Part shown: positions 32,496-39,656 of the stretch, piece after piece
Numbering within the stretch: position 1 is the stretch's first letter
How the letters are laid out: the number at the start of each line of letters is the position of its first letter
Assembly (NCBI RefSeq): GCF_015690345.1
Contig: NZ_JADPUN010000404.1
Location: 1-39,656 of the forward strand
Direction of reading: 5' to 3'
Source of the DNA: Plantactinospora alkalitolerans
GTDB taxonomy: Bacteria > Actinomycetota > Actinomycetes > Mycobacteriales > Micromonosporaceae
DNA: 39,656 nt
Position numbers and translations under genes: made by a program
Notes under the pieces: generated by a model
The model's input: the letters and a program-made list of their open reading frames with translations, nothing else
Database searches by the model: none
Told to the model about the DNA's origin: nothing

Positions 32496-33376
32496 CCACG
32501 CTCGACGCCCAGCCGGCCGCCCGGCCGACCGGGGTCATCCACGACATCGGCTACCAGCGGTACTCCGGTCCCCGGCTCGGCCGGCGACACATCGTCGGTG
32601 CGCTGTTCCTGCACGGGCTACGGGCCGCCTTCGGGCTCGGCCGCACCGCGAAGGCGAAGATCTTCCCGTGGCTGGTGGTCGGGGTGGTCGGAGTCGTCGC
32701 CGTGGTGCTGACCGCGGTACGGGCCCAGACCGGCGAGGTGGTGCTGCGCTACGCCGAGTTTCCCGAGGTACTGACGATCCTGATCATCTTCTTCTGCGCC
32801 ATCGTCGCACCGGAACTCGCCTCCCGCGACCTGCACAGCGGCGTGATGCCGCTGTACTTCGCCCGCCCGCTGCACCGCGCCGACTACGCGCTGGCCCGGC
32901 TGGCGTCCCTGGTCTGCGCGACATTCCTGCTGCTGGCCGGGCCGATCACGGTGATGTTCGTCGGCGCCGCGTTCACCGTGGGCGAGGTCGGCCTGGTGTG
33001 GGACGAGTTCGGCAGCTACCTGGGGGCGTTGGCCTACGTCGTCGTCCATGCGGTGGTCTTCGGCGCCGTGGCGCTGCTGATCTCGTCCTTGATCCGGCGG
33101 CGCGCCATCGCGGCCGGAGCGATCGTGGGTGCCTTCATGCTCACCACCCCGGTCGTGGTGGTGCTGACCCTGATGCCGAATGCGACCGCGAACCAGCTTG
33201 CCGGCCTCGCCAGCCCGGTCAGCCTGGTCAGCGGGCTCGGCGACTGGGTGTTCGAGTCGACCGGCGAGGCCGGTATCGGCGGCTACGGCCCGCTGTACGC
33301 CATCGTCGCGGTCGCTCTGGTCACCGGTTGCGTCCTGCTGTTGCTCGCCCGCTACCGGAAGGTTGCCTCCAAATGA
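32492..33376 (+). CDS. ABC-2 type transporter permease (first of two)
   Basis: The 294-residue membrane protein has an N-terminal cytoplasmic part containing IGYQRYSGPRLGRRHI, then about six membrane segments (first FPWLVVGVVGVVAVVLTAV), with the ABC-2 loop APELASRDLHSGVMPLYFARPLH after the second. It pairs with the preceding ATPase as an exporter. GTG 32492 overlaps the ATPase stop. Its TGA overlaps the ATG of a 19-codon bridging frame. Confidence 0.88.
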   Translation: MTTLDAQPAARPTGVIHDIGYQRYSGPRLGRRHIVGALFLHGLRAAFGLGRTAKAKIFPWLVVGVVGVVAVVLTAVRAQTGEVVLRYAEFPEVLTILIIFFCAIVAPELASRDLHSGVMPLYFARPLHRADYALARLASLVCATFLLLAGPITVMFVGAAFTVGEVGLVWDEFGSYLGALAYVVVHAVVFGAVALLISSLIRRRAIAAGAIVGAFMLTTPVVVVLTLMPNATANQLAGLASPVSLVSGLGDWVFESTGEAGIGGYGPLYAIVAVALVTGCVLLLLARYRKVASK

Positions 33377-33432
33377 GCGCGAGAAGCGCGCGTGCCGGAA
33401 GCCGGTCGGGAATGAAAGGTCGCTCAGCATGA
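33373..33432 (+). CDS. 19-residue bridging frame within the ABC operon
   Basis: ATG 33373 overlaps the permease stop (ATGA) and the frame ends in a TGA overlapping the next ATPase ATG (ATGA). It reads MSARSARAGSRSGMKGRSA, Arg/Ser-rich with an internal Met. It has the same double-overlap layout as the frames at 11216 and 26710. It may act only to carry ribosomes over the junction; a real peptide function is not supported. Confidence 0.4.
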   Translation: MSARSARAGSRSGMKGRSA

Positions 33433-34340
33433 CGAACGTGGACCTCGACGGCGTGTCCCGCTGGTACGGCAACGTGGTGGCGGTCAACGACGTGTCGATG
33501 AGTCTCGGCACCGGGGTGACCGGGCTGCTGGGACCGAACGGTGCCGGTAAGACCACGGTGCTGCACATGATGGCCGGGTTCCTCGCCCCCTCCCGGGGCA
33601 CGGTGACGCTCGGCGGTGAACCCACCTGGCGGAACCCCGCCGTGTACCGCCGGCTCGGCCTGGTCACCGAGCGCGAGGCCGTGTACGACTTCCTCAGCGC
33701 GTACGAGTTCGTGCTGGCCAGCGCCCGGCTGCACGGGCTGGCCCAGCCGGAGGCGGCGGCGCAGCGGGCGATCGACCTGGTGGAACTGGCCGACGCCCAG
33801 GACCGCCGGGTCGGCACCTACTCCAAGGGCATGCGCCAGCGGGCCCGGGTCGCCGCCGCGCTCGTGCACGATCCCGAGGTGCTGCTGCTCGACGAGCCGT
33901 TCAACGGAATGGATCCGCGGCAGCGGATGCACATGATGGAGCTGTTGCACTCGCTCGGCGGTGCCGGCCGGACCATCCTGTTCAGCTCGCACATCCTGGA
34001 GGAGGTCGAGCAGGTCTCCGGCACGGTCCAGGTGATCGTCTCGGGCCGGCTCGCCGCCTCCGGCGATTTCCGGACCATCCGGCGGCTGATGACCAACCGG
34101 CCGCACGTCTTCGCGGTGCAGTCCAGCGACGACCGGCGGCTGGCGGTCGAGCTGATGGGTCAGCCGTCGGTCAACGGCGTGGACATCGATCGTGACGGGC
34201 TGACCGTCAGGGCCGGTGACTACGGCAGCTTCACCCGGGCCCTGCCGAAGATCGCCCTGGCTTCGGGCATCCGGGTACGCCGGCTGCTGCCCTCGGACGA
34301 ATCCCTGGAGAGTGTCTTCTCCTACCTTGTGGAGGCGTGA
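33429..34340 (+). CDS. ABC-2 type transporter ATP-binding protein (second)
   Basis: The 303-residue ATPase has Walker A GPNGAGKTT, signature YSKGMRQRARVAAALV, Walker B VLLLDEPFNGMD and FSSHILEEVEQ. It differs clearly from the first ATPase and so serves the second permease. ATG 33429 gives the family start MTNVDLDGVSRWYG; longer frames upstream lie within the permease gene and are rejected. AAAGG nine bases upstream is a weak ribosome site, consistent with coupling through the bridging frame. The stop overlaps the next start (GTGA). Confidence 0.92.
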   Translation: MTNVDLDGVSRWYGNVVAVNDVSMSLGTGVTGLLGPNGAGKTTVLHMMAGFLAPSRGTVTLGGEPTWRNPAVYRRLGLVTEREAVYDFLSAYEFVLASARLHGLAQPEAAAQRAIDLVELADAQDRRVGTYSKGMRQRARVAAALVHDPEVLLLDEPFNGMDPRQRMHMMELLHSLGGAGRTILFSSHILEEVEQVSGTVQVIVSGRLAASGDFRTIRRLMTNRPHVFAVQSSDDRRLAVELMGQPSVNGVDIDRDGLTVRAGDYGSFTRALPKIALASGIRVRRLLPSDESLESVFSYLVEA

Positions 34341-35056
34341 GACCGGTGACGACCATCTCCTGGATCACCGCACGCGGTCTCTTCGGCCGCCGGCGGTTCC
34401 TGCTGCTGTTCCCGCTGCCGATGCTGCTGGTCCTGCTGGCGGCGATGTCCCGGGCCGCCGGGGTCGACCCGGGTCAGTGGGGATCGCCGATCATCTACGG
34501 CCTCGGCCTCGGGGTGGTGCTGCCCGTCATCGCGCTCATCGTCGGCACCGCGGTGCTGGGTTCCGAGATCGACGACGGAACCCTGGTGCACGTCCTGACG
34601 AAGCCGTTGCCCCGTTGGCAGATCGTGCTGCCCAAGCTCGGGGTGGCCACGCTGGTCACCGCGCTGACCGCGGCCATTCCGCTCTACGTCGCCGGGGTGC
34701 TGGCCAATTCGATCCGGTTCGGGCTGGGGCTGGCGGCGGCCACCGCCGTCGGTGCGCTTGTCTACTCGGCCCTGTTCCTGGCACTCAGCCTGGTAACCCG
34801 CCGTCCCGTGCTGCTCGGCCTGGTGTACGTGCTGATCTGGGAGGGTCTGCTCGGCAACGTGGTCAGCGGTACGACGGTGTTGTCGATCCAGCACTACGTG
34901 ATGACGGTGGCCGACACGATCGCGCCGACGACGTTGCTGGAGGGCAGGGTGTCGCTGCCGGTGGCGATCGTGATGTCCGGTGTCTTCACCATCGGTTTCA
35001 CCGTGCTCGCCATCGACCGTCTCCGCTCGTTCAGCGTGGCCGGCGAGACGAGCTGA
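34337..35056 (+). CDS. ABC-2 type transporter permease (second)
   Basis: The 239-residue membrane protein has about six hydrophobic segments. The first is FLLLFPLPMLLVLLAAM, and ABC-2 motifs include LGSEIDDGTLVHVLTKPLPR and LLGLVYVLIWEGLLGN. It is shorter than the first permease. GTG 34337 overlaps the ATPase stop. GTG 34346 (VTTISW) is better spaced from GGAGG at 34331-34335 and is a strong alternative. It is the last gene of the operon; the hairpin at 35126 may end the transcript. Confidence 0.86.
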   Translation: MRPVTTISWITARGLFGRRRFLLLFPLPMLLVLLAAMSRAAGVDPGQWGSPIIYGLGLGVVLPVIALIVGTAVLGSEIDDGTLVHVLTKPLPRWQIVLPKLGVATLVTALTAAIPLYVAGVLANSIRFGLGLAAATAVGALVYSALFLALSLVTRRPVLLGLVYVLIWEGLLGNVVSGTTVLSIQHYVMTVADTIAPTTLLEGRVSLPVAIVMSGVFTIGFTVLAIDRLRSFSVAGETS

Positions 35057-35125
35057 CCGGACGGGCCGTTCCGGATCCAGTCCCTCCAGTCGCGCTCCAG
35101 ATCCTGTCCAGTGCCGGGCGCCATA

Positions 35126-35168
35126 GTCGGGTTCTTCCGATGGCGGACTCGCCCCATCGGAACCCGAC
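35126..35168 (+). terminator. Bulged hairpin upstream of the secreted-protein gene
   Basis: GTCGGGTT and CCGATGG (separated by a 3-nt bulge) pair perfectly with CCATCGG-AACCCGAC around a 10-nt loop, 15 bp of stem in all. It lies 70 bp after the ABC operon and ends just before the ribosome site (GAGGAG, 35170-35175) of the next gene. It could be the operon terminator or a leader structure of the secreted-protein gene. Confidence 0.5.
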
Positions 35169-35183
35169 CGAGGAGCTGGCCAC

Positions 35184-35672
35184 ATGAGTCGACCCTTCGC
35201 CGGATCGAGGTCCGGCATCCCAACCACACTACGACTGGCGGTAGCCGCACTGGTCACGTTGGCAGCGTGCGCCGTCGTCGCGACACCAGCCTCTGCGGCG
35301 CCAGCACCGGCGCCGGCACCCGTACCCGCACCTGCCGGCGACCTCGCCGCCGGCAAGGGCCACCCGGTGGCCACGGAGATGTTCACCATCCAGAAGACCA
35401 AGCCCGACCTGTCCCGGATGACGCCGTTCAGTGCGTCCAACAAGACCGCCACCGTGTCGCAGTTCAACTGCTACTACGGGTACTACCCGCCGGGCTACTC
35501 CATCGACTTCTACTGCTACGTCTACACCGGTGCGATCCAGATCTACCTGGAATGCACCGACCCGCTGATCCGTGGGTACAGCCCGGTGCTGCCGGCACCG
35601 GGGACGTACAGCCTTCGCGCCGTCTGCGGACCGCCGGCGGTGTGGTCCTACTGGAACGTCGTGGACGCGTAG
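35184..35672 (+). CDS. Small secreted protein of unknown function, Tyr- and Cys-containing
   Basis: The 162-residue protein has a Sec signal peptide (positive head, hydrophobic 17-35, cleavage probably after ATPASA near 38). An Ala/Pro linker (APAPAPVPAPAG) and a mature domain follow. The mature part has four Cys (96, 111, 124, 148), enough for two disulfides, and a Tyr-rich stretch (CYYGYYPPGYSIDFYCYVY). I do not recognise a family. GAGGAG lies about 8 bases before the ATG, and a hairpin stands directly upstream. Confidence 0.75.
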   Translation: MSRPFAGSRSGIPTTLRLAVAALVTLAACAVVATPASAAPAPAPAPVPAPAGDLAAGKGHPVATEMFTIQKTKPDLSRMTPFSASNKTATVSQFNCYYGYYPPGYSIDFYCYVYTGAIQIYLECTDPLIRGYSPVLPAPGTYSLRAVCGPPAVWSYWNVVDA

Positions 35673-35857
35673 CAGGTCGGTCGTCGACGAAGCGGGCCGG
35701 GGCGACCGAGCTGACTGCCGGTCGTCCCGGTTCCTGCGCGCCGGGTCCGGCGCCGCGCCGCCCACCAGTTCTGCCGTTCCGCCGGTTCCGGGCGGATTCA
35801 GCGACGCCATTCGAGCCAGTTCTGGCCATCCCGGCCCATCCCGGCCCGGTTCGGCGG

Positions 35858-38644
35858 TCAGCCGGTGTTGCGCATGCCGGCGGCGATGCCGTTGACGGTG
35901 GTGAGCAGGGCGCGTTCGAGTGCCGTGCCGTCGCCGGGGGCGCGTCGACCGCCCGGCGCGGTGGCCATGGCCCGCCCGGCGGCTCCCGAGTCGCGGTACT
36001 GCCGCAGCAGGGCGACCTGGAGGTGGTGCAGCGGCTCCAGGTAGGTGTCCCGGACGGCGAGCGTACGTTGCAGCACGGGCGAGTTCTCCAGCAGCGCGGG
36101 TGAGGCGGTGATGGCCAGCACCTCACGCTTGGTCAGCTCGTACTCCGCCTCGATCGTGTGGAAGATCGGGTGCAGTGGCTCCGGCACCAGGGTCTCGACG
36201 TACCGCCGGGCGATGTTGAGGTCGGTCTTGCTCAGCATCATCTCGACGTTCGACAGGAACGTCCCGAAGAAGTGCCAGGCCCGGTGCATCTCGCAGAGGA
36301 CGTCGAACATTCCGGCCTCGCGGGCGGCGGCCAGCCCGGAGCCGACGCCGAACCAGCCGGGGACGATCTGCCGGGTCTGGGTCCAGCCGAAGACCCACGG
36401 GATGGCGCGCAGCCCGCCGAGTCCGGCTCCGGTGTTGGGGCGTTTCGCCGGCCGGGAGCCGATGTTGAGCGCACCGAGCAGTTCGGTCGGGGTGGAGGCC
36501 CAGAAGTACGCGGGCAGGTCCGGGTTCTCGACCAGTGACCGGTACGACCGGTACGCGGCACCGGAGACGACGTCCATCGTGGAGTCCCACCGGTCCAGCG
36601 CCTCGGCCGGTTGGCGCGGAGTGGTGTGCAGCAGCGTGCTCTGCAGCACGGCGGCCAGGGTCAACTCCAGGTTCTCCCGGGCCAGCGACGGCAGGGTGTA
36701 CTTGTCGGAGATGACCTCGCCCTGCTCGGTCACCTTGATCTCGCCGTCCAGCGTGCCGTACGGCTGGGCCAGGATCGCCTCGTGGGTCGGCCCGCCGCCC
36801 CGGCCGACCGTACCGCCCCGGCCGTGGAAGAGCCGCAGCCGTACGTTGTGCCGGGCGGCCACGTCCCGGAGCGCGCGCTGGGCGCGGTGGATGGACCACT
36901 GCGAGGTGGTGATCCCCGCCTCCTTGTTGGAGTCGGAGTAGCCGAGCATCACCTCCTGCACGTCGCCCCGGGCCGCCACGAGCGACCGGTACGCCGGCAG
37001 GGAGAGCAGTTCGTCGAGCAGGTCGCCGCCGGCGTCGAGTTCGGCCGGGGTCTCCAGCAGCGGGACGAAGCCGACCCGGGCGCGGCCGGTGTGCACGTCG
37101 ACCAGTCCGGCCTCCCGGGCCAGCACCACCGCGGCGAGTACGTCGTCCACGCCGAGCGTCATCGAGATGACGTACGACTCGATGACCTCGACGCCGAACC
37201 GCTCCTGGACCTCCCGGATGGTGCCGAAGACGTCGAAGGTTTTCCTGGCCGCCTCGGTCAGCGGGGTGTCCATGGTGGACAGCGGACGGCGTCCGGCCAG
37301 TTCCTCGGCGAGGAGTTTGGTCCGCTCGGTACGGCTCAGCGCCGCGTAGTCGGGTACCTCCCCGACCTGGGTGTAGAACTGCCCGAGTACGGCGTGGTGC
37401 GCCTCGGCGTGCTCCCGGATGTCCATCGTGGCCAGGTGCGGGCCGAACGCCGCGACCGTCCTGATCGCCGAGGCGAGCCGGCCGACGGCGGTGAGCTGGC
37501 CGGAGTTGCGGGCCAGCGAGGCGCGCATCAGTTCCAGGTCGGCGAGCAGGTCGGCGGAGCCCCGGTAGTCCCGGCCCGGCACGTGCGGGGTGCCCTGATT
37601 GAGCCGGCGCCGGGTGTTGGCCAGCTTCGCCCGGATGCACCGCGCCTTGAGCCGGTACGGCTCCTCGGCGTTCACCCGGCGGAACCGGGCCGGCACCTCG
37701 GGCAGCGCGTCCAGGTCCTTGGCGAGGCTGGCGGAGAGGTCGAGCGACACTCCGCGCAGCCGCCGGGAGACCGAGATCTCGTTGATCAGCGACTCCATCG
37801 CCGCCTCGGTGGCCTGGATGCCGTGCTCGTACTGAATCAGCAGCACGTCCCGGGTGACCTGCGGGGTGACGAAGGGGTTGCCGTCCCGGTCCCCGCCGAT
37901 CCAGGTACCGAAGGTCAGCGGCCGGGCCGTCGGCGCGGTCTCCACGCCGAGTCCGCGCAGGGTGTCGGCGAGGTTGTCGAGCACCTGCGGTGCCGCCTCG
38001 GCGTACAGGTCCCGCAGGTAGTAGATGGCGTTGCGGGCCTCGTCGGTCGGATCCGGCCGGTCGAGCCGCAGCTCGTCCGTCTGCCACAGCAGGTCGAGCA
38101 GTTCGGCGAGTCGCCGGTTGGCCGGTCCCTCGTCGCTGGCGCCGTACAGGATGGCGGCCGCCGCCTCGGCGTCGAGTTCGTCGGCGACGGCGCGCAGCTT
38201 GGAGAGGATCGACCGGCGGGCCGCCTCGGTCGGGTGGGCGGTGAAGACCGGGCGGACGGCGAGCCTGCGGGCGGCCGAGGCGATCTCCTCCGGCGGCACC
38301 CCCCGCTCGTGGATCAGCCGGGCGGCCTGGTCCAGCCAGCCGCCGTGCGCGGCCCGCTGCCGGCGCAGCTCCCGGGACCGGTGTACCTGCTCGGTGATGT
38401 TGGCGAGGTGGAAGTAGGTGGAGAAGGCGCGGGCCAGCTTGGTGCCGGTGGTCACGTCCATCGCCCCGAGGCGCTGGGCGGCGGCCTCGGCGTCGTGCCG
38501 GACCAGGGCGCGGACCTCCTCGACCAGGTCGAGGAGCGGCGGGCCCTCCTGCCGGGCGAGGGTCTGACCGAGGAGCTTGCCGAGCCGGCGGATGTCAGCG
38601 CGCAGCGCCGCGTCCGGGCCGTCGTGATCATGCTGGTCGGTCAC
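35858..38644 (-). CDS. ppc: Phosphoenolpyruvate carboxylase
   Basis: The 928-residue enzyme adds bicarbonate to PEP to give oxaloacetate, refilling the TCA cycle. Catalytic motifs are [65 protein letters not shown] (the glycine-rich loop) and the C-terminal NTG. Length fits the bacterial family. GTG 38644 is chosen because AAGGAG lies 6 bases upstream; a frame open 40 codons further has no family similarity. It is convergent with the secreted-protein gene. The 185-bp gap between them (35673-35857) shows no feature. Confidence 0.96.
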   Translation of the reverse strand: MTDQHDHDGPDAALRADIRRLGKLLGQTLARQEGPPLLDLVEEVRALVRHDAEAAAQRLGAMDVTTGTKLARAFSTYFHLANITEQVHRSRELRRQRAAHGGWLDQAARLIHERGVPPEEIASAARRLAVRPVFTAHPTEAARRSILSKLRAVADELDAEAAAAILYGASDEGPANRRLAELLDLLWQTDELRLDRPDPTDEARNAIYYLRDLYAEAAPQVLDNLADTLRGLGVETAPTARPLTFGTWIGGDRDGNPFVTPQVTRDVLLIQYEHGIQATEAAMESLINEISVSRRLRGVSLDLSASLAKDLDALPEVPARFRRVNAEEPYRLKARCIRAKLANTRRRLNQGTPHVPGRDYRGSADLLADLELMRASLARNSGQLTAVGRLASAIRTVAAFGPHLATMDIREHAEAHHAVLGQFYTQVGEVPDYAALSRTERTKLLAEELAGRRPLSTMDTPLTEAARKTFDVFGTIREVQERFGVEVIESYVISMTLGVDDVLAAVVLAREAGLVDVHTGRARVGFVPLLETPAELDAGGDLLDELLSLPAYRSLVAARGDVQEVMLGYSDSNKEAGITTSQWSIHRAQRALRDVAARHNVRLRLFHGRGGTVGRGGGPTHEAILAQPYGTLDGEIKVTEQGEVISDKYTLPSLARENLELTLAAVLQSTLLHTTPRQPAEALDRWDSTMDVVSGAAYRSYRSLVENPDLPAYFWASTPTELLGALNIGSRPAKRPNTGAGLGGLRAIPWVFGWTQTRQIVPGWFGVGSGLAAAREAGMFDVLCEMHRAWHFFGTFLSNVEMMLSKTDLNIARRYVETLVPEPLHPIFHTIEAEYELTKREVLAITASPALLENSPVLQRTLAVRDTYLEPLHHLQVALLRQYRDSGAAGRAMATAPGGRRAPGDGTALERALLTTVNGIAAGMRNTG

Positions 38645-38823
38645 TGTGCGCTCCTTGATCGAGTACGGAGGACAGCGCTGTCCGACACCGTGGATGTTAT
38701 CGGCGGCCGGTCGCCGACGCGAACGTGGTCCGCGCCGAACCGATCGCCGCCGCACACCCACCAAGCGTATCCGTCCGGAGGTAAGCGCAGGTCAGCGGAG
38801 CGTGCTTGCGCCGGGCCGAACTG

Positions 38824-38857
38824 CGGCCCGGTGATCGTTAGCTTGCTCACCGGGCCG
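38824..38857. terminator. Perfect hairpin downstream of the edge membrane-protein gene
   Basis: CGGCCCGGTGA pairs perfectly (11 bp) with TCACCGGGCCG around a 12-nt loop. It stands 82 bp after the stop of the gene at 38940 and upstream of ppc on the same strand, so it probably ends that gene's transcript before ppc. Confidence 0.55.
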
Positions 38858-38939
38858 CCGTCGGCCCGGCCGGCCCGGTCCGCGGTGGCGCCGGTCACCG
38901 GTCACCGGTGCGGGGTTGATCACCAGTGACCGGCGCTGA

Positions 38940-39656
38940 CTACCAGGTGATCGTGCAGCGACCGGCGCTGAAGTGGGTGATTGCCGCCATGATCTCCGCT
39001 TCCGGCTTGTCGGCGAAGTTGAGCGTCGCGGTGAAGCCGGAGCCGTAGAAGAGTTTCAACAGGCCGGCGTCGACGGCGGTGAAGGCGCCCAGGTTGCTGT
39101 CCGCCCGAGGGTCGCGGGGCTTCACCACCACCATCTTCTCCAGGCTCCAGCGCCGCCGCGAGATGTGCGCGATCCCCTCCCAGGGCAGCCAGATCGCCTG
39201 GCCCCGGGTGGGGCGGGTCTTGATCCACATGCCCGCCGGGCCGACCGCCATCACGGGGCCGCCCGAGGCGATGAGCCACAGTTGGAAGCCGAGTGGCGCC
39301 GCGATCAGCAGCAGCATGCAGCCGAAGAAGGCGAGCGCACCCAGGACGGCGCCGCTGTCGGAGGCACCGGAGGTGTCCGAGTTCAGCAGGCCGACTCCGA
39401 CGACGCAGATGATCAGGCTGAGCGGCAGCACGGCGACCGCGCCGAGCAGCAGGCCCCGCTTGAGCGCGTTCGGACGTACCACGAACGGCTGGTCCTCCGG
39501 AATGCGCTTGGTGGTCGGCGGAGGCGCCGCCGGCTGCCCGGGTGGCTGTCCGTACCCGGGTGGCTGTCCGTACCCGGGCGGTTGTCCGTACCCGGGAGGT
39601 GGTCCGTACCCGGGCGGTTGTCCGTACCCGGGGGGTGGTCCGTACCCGGGGGGTGG
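38940..39656 (-). CDS. Membrane protein with Pro/Gly/Tyr-repeat head, start outside window
   Basis: The frame is open to the window edge, so the true start is missing and at least 238 residues are visible. The visible head is about ten units of PPGYG/QPPGYG, ending QPAAPPPTTKRIPEDQPFVV. A GTG at 39482 is only an internal candidate. Two membrane segments follow (GLLLGAVAVLPLSLIICVVG and ALAFFGCMLLLIAAPLGFQL). The C-terminal part (MAVGPAGMWIKTRPTRGQAI to HFSAGRCTITW) resembles a small bacterial PH-like domain of the kind seen in actinobacterial membrane proteins, with low certainty. Function unknown. The repeat head resembles that of the DUF4190 gene. Confidence 0.75.
   Translation of the reverse strand, partial: PPPGYGPPPGYGQPPGYGPPPGYGQPPGYGQPPGYGQPPGQPAAPPPTTKRIPEDQPFVVRPNALKRGLLLGAVAVLPLSLIICVVGVGLLNSDTSGASDSGAVLGALAFFGCMLLLIAAPLGFQLWLIASGGPVMAVGPAGMWIKTRPTRGQAIWLPWEGIAHISRRRWSLEKMVVVKPRDPRADSNLGAFTAVDAGLLKLFYGSGFTATLNFADKPEAEIMAAITHFSAGRCTITW

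Noticed and set aside
35111-36103. Plus-strand frame crossing the secreted-protein gene into the ppc 3' end
   Set aside because: It overlaps a better-supported secreted protein with signal peptide and ribosome site, and runs antisense into ppc.
38940-39482. Complete 180-residue gene starting at GTG 39482
   Set aside because: The frame continues without a stop to the window edge through PPGYG repeats, so the real gene is longer and truncated here.

Overview
The window is high-GC DNA from an actinomycete, most likely a member of the Micromonosporaceae (Micromonospora, Plantactinospora or a relative). This rests on codon use, actinobacterial gene neighbourhoods (sucCD next to a DUF6350 gene and purN/purH), leaderless promoters of the form TANNNT-N6-GTG, and two kinds of short repeat I associate with this family: the 'MSERSER' start-codon repeat and a GGGCCC-centred palindrome that reads KGPFL. 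No rRNA, tRNA, CRISPR array, integrase or transposase was seen. The gene content is chromosomal housekeeping plus ordinary accessory genes.

Layout. 1-2246: sucC-sucD (succinyl-CoA synthetase). 2478-3824: a DUF6350 membrane protein. 3936-4875 (minus): two small membrane proteins with Pro/Gly/Tyr-rich heads (DUF4190 type and CD225/dispanin type). 5104-7302: purN and purH, unusually one uninterrupted reading frame here. 7486-8013 (minus): a lipoprotein. 8167-14022 (minus): a complete dipeptide/oligopeptide ABC importer (binding lipoprotein, two permeases, two ATPases). 14499-16529: folD and mdh. 16592-19218 (minus): a metallo-beta-lactamase-fold hydrolase followed by a Tat-exported PhoD-like phosphatase. 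19302-20519: icd. 20520-22118: structured intergenic DNA, a VOC protein and a lipoprotein (both minus). 22342-24236: an OmpR-type response regulator and its histidine kinase. 24376-29557 (minus): a galactoside operon, GH42 beta-galactosidase, DeoR regulator and galT, followed by a serine hydrolase. 29677-31206 (minus): APS kinase fused to a degenerate ATP sulfurylase domain. 31515-35056: an operon of two ABC-2 type transporters. 35184-35672: a small secreted Cys-containing protein. 35858-38644 (minus): ppc. 38940-39656 (minus): a membrane protein cut by the window edge.

Central metabolism dominates: sucCD, mdh and icd serve the TCA cycle, ppc refills oxaloacetate, and purN/purH with folD link one-carbon folate chemistry to purine synthesis. 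The dpp-like importer, the lac/gal operon and the phosphatase add nutrient scavenging.

The most interesting signal is in the short repeats and junctions. At three operon junctions a tiny open frame is overlapped at both ends by the flanking genes' stop and start codons (ATGA type or an 8-nt variant), as if a portable translational-coupling linker had been inserted; these frames begin ATGAGY or ATGAAC and end GGCATGA or AGCATGA. Three copies of a 54-bp palindromic element are present, one inserted in frame inside the hydrolase gene and one supplying the stop codon of the phosphatase gene. Four 30-bp direct repeats with 11-bp-spaced TGAC half-sites lie between the response regulator and the divergent lipoprotein gene. 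Perfect long hairpins mark many gene ends. These readings come from the sequence alone; no database search was possible.
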